Shown here in pieces: positions 63,431 through 64,000 of a stretch of 64,000 bases of DNA. The position numbers and the translations under genes were made by a program. The notes under the pieces were generated by a model. It saw nothing but the letters and a program-made list of their open reading frames with translations, was not told the origin of the DNA and made no database searches. The DNA is from Plectrocnemia conspersa (Eukaryota; Arthropoda; Insecta; Trichoptera; Polycentropodidae). The stretch is taken from positions 248,001-312,000 of the forward strand of contig VTFK01000221.1 in assembly GCA_009617715.1 (NCBI GenBank), read 5' to 3'. The stretch's first letter is position 1, and each line of letters opens with the position of its first letter.

Positions 63431-64000
63431 TACAAACAATAATGATTAACATTATGTTATATACTGTGATTTTTAATATATGTATTCATAATATTGTATA
63501 ATTTAATATTGAGACGCAATTGTTTTGCTGCGACGTAATTTGTTAATCGCCAGAATCGAATTATATGAGCGTTTGTTTATAGTGAAGCAATTAAAGTAAA
63601 CAAGGGATCGATTTTATATCATTCGTTTGAACGAAGCGATGAATCGATAGTGTACTCGATACCGAAAACGGTACTGTACTTGTTACCTTTAAAATGCGTC
63701 ACTGGTTGAATGTATATAAATATAGGAAGGAAATAAAGAGACAGCACTTGAATTTGAACTCGGAGAGAGAGTGATAGTCAGAGCCAATACTACTCCTCCA
63801 GATTCTTAACAATTCTTAAAAAATAAATGCAACTATGATACACACCTAAAGTAGATGGACATCATCAAATTTATTTTTCCAGCTCTCCTCATAGCTATCG
63901 CCGAAAACATTCGTTAAAAATATTCTTTATTTTACTCGCGACTAACTAATATTTTCCTTGGTCTCTGTTTATAAGTCACAATGGAAGCTTTTTATTGGCA
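63431..64000. other. Window end, no recognised feature
   Basis: AT-rich DNA with no coding signal. The ZNRF first exon, if upstream on the minus strand, was not found before the window ends. Confidence 0.3.

Overview
The window is AT-rich nuclear DNA from an arthropod, most likely an insect: spliced genes with short GT-AG introns, gene sequences of insect type, and many fossil DNA transposons (piggyBac, pogo/Tigger, Tc1-mariner-like, PIF/Harbinger, hAT) and non-LTR retroelement scraps. I cannot name the species. There is no sign of bacterial operons, CRISPR arrays or prophage.

Two protein-coding genes are secure, both on the minus strand. (1) 757-9953 is virilizer (vir/VIRMA), the large scaffold of the m6A mRNA methyltransferase complex. 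I could trace it as nine exons from its start codon to its RG-rich C-terminus. The sequence as given carries two lesions in the long third exon: an in-frame TGA (5320-5322) and a one-base frame disruption (4438-4442). All other splice phases and about 2,078 codons remain coherent, so these look like assembly errors, polymorphism or very recent damage rather than old decay. (2) 13428-15921 holds the last three exons of a ZNRF1/2-type E3 ubiquitin ligase (zinc finger plus RING). Its N-terminal, predicted myristoylated exon was not found here; it probably lies beyond 64000, which would make most of the window one very large first intron.

Layout: 1-756 probable vir 3' UTR and downstream DNA; 757-9953 vir, with a pogo-type MITE in intron 5 and a 235-bp palindrome in intron 6; 9954-13427 intergenic, with Tc1-like and Harbinger fragments; 13428-15921 ZNRF, whose last intron contains a 249-bp foldback; 15922-64000 apparently gene-free DNA with dispersed repeats. 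The latter includes tRNA-derived SINEs (29.3 and 43.9 kb), a piggyBac element inserted in a SINE head (44208-46628), a second piggyBac with a dead transposase and long internal inverted repeats (50719-53415), an element bounded by paired ACTCGGCCGAGT palindromes (31.6-33.7 kb), an internally deleted Tigger (56655-57727), MITEs at 47.3, 58.4, 62.8 and 63.3 kb, and a polyadenylated retrocopy end (43.28 kb). A few GC-richer patches (24.4-25.0, 28.8-29.0, 30.1-30.3, 37.0-37.5, 40.1-40.46, 47.6-49.2 kb) could be promoters or unrecognised exons.

The two genes are not known to be functionally linked. No clearly new multi-gene system is visible. The points most worth follow-up are the vir lesions, overlapping splice donors in vir, an orphan exon-like ORF at 30.1 kb, and the palindrome-ended transposon families.
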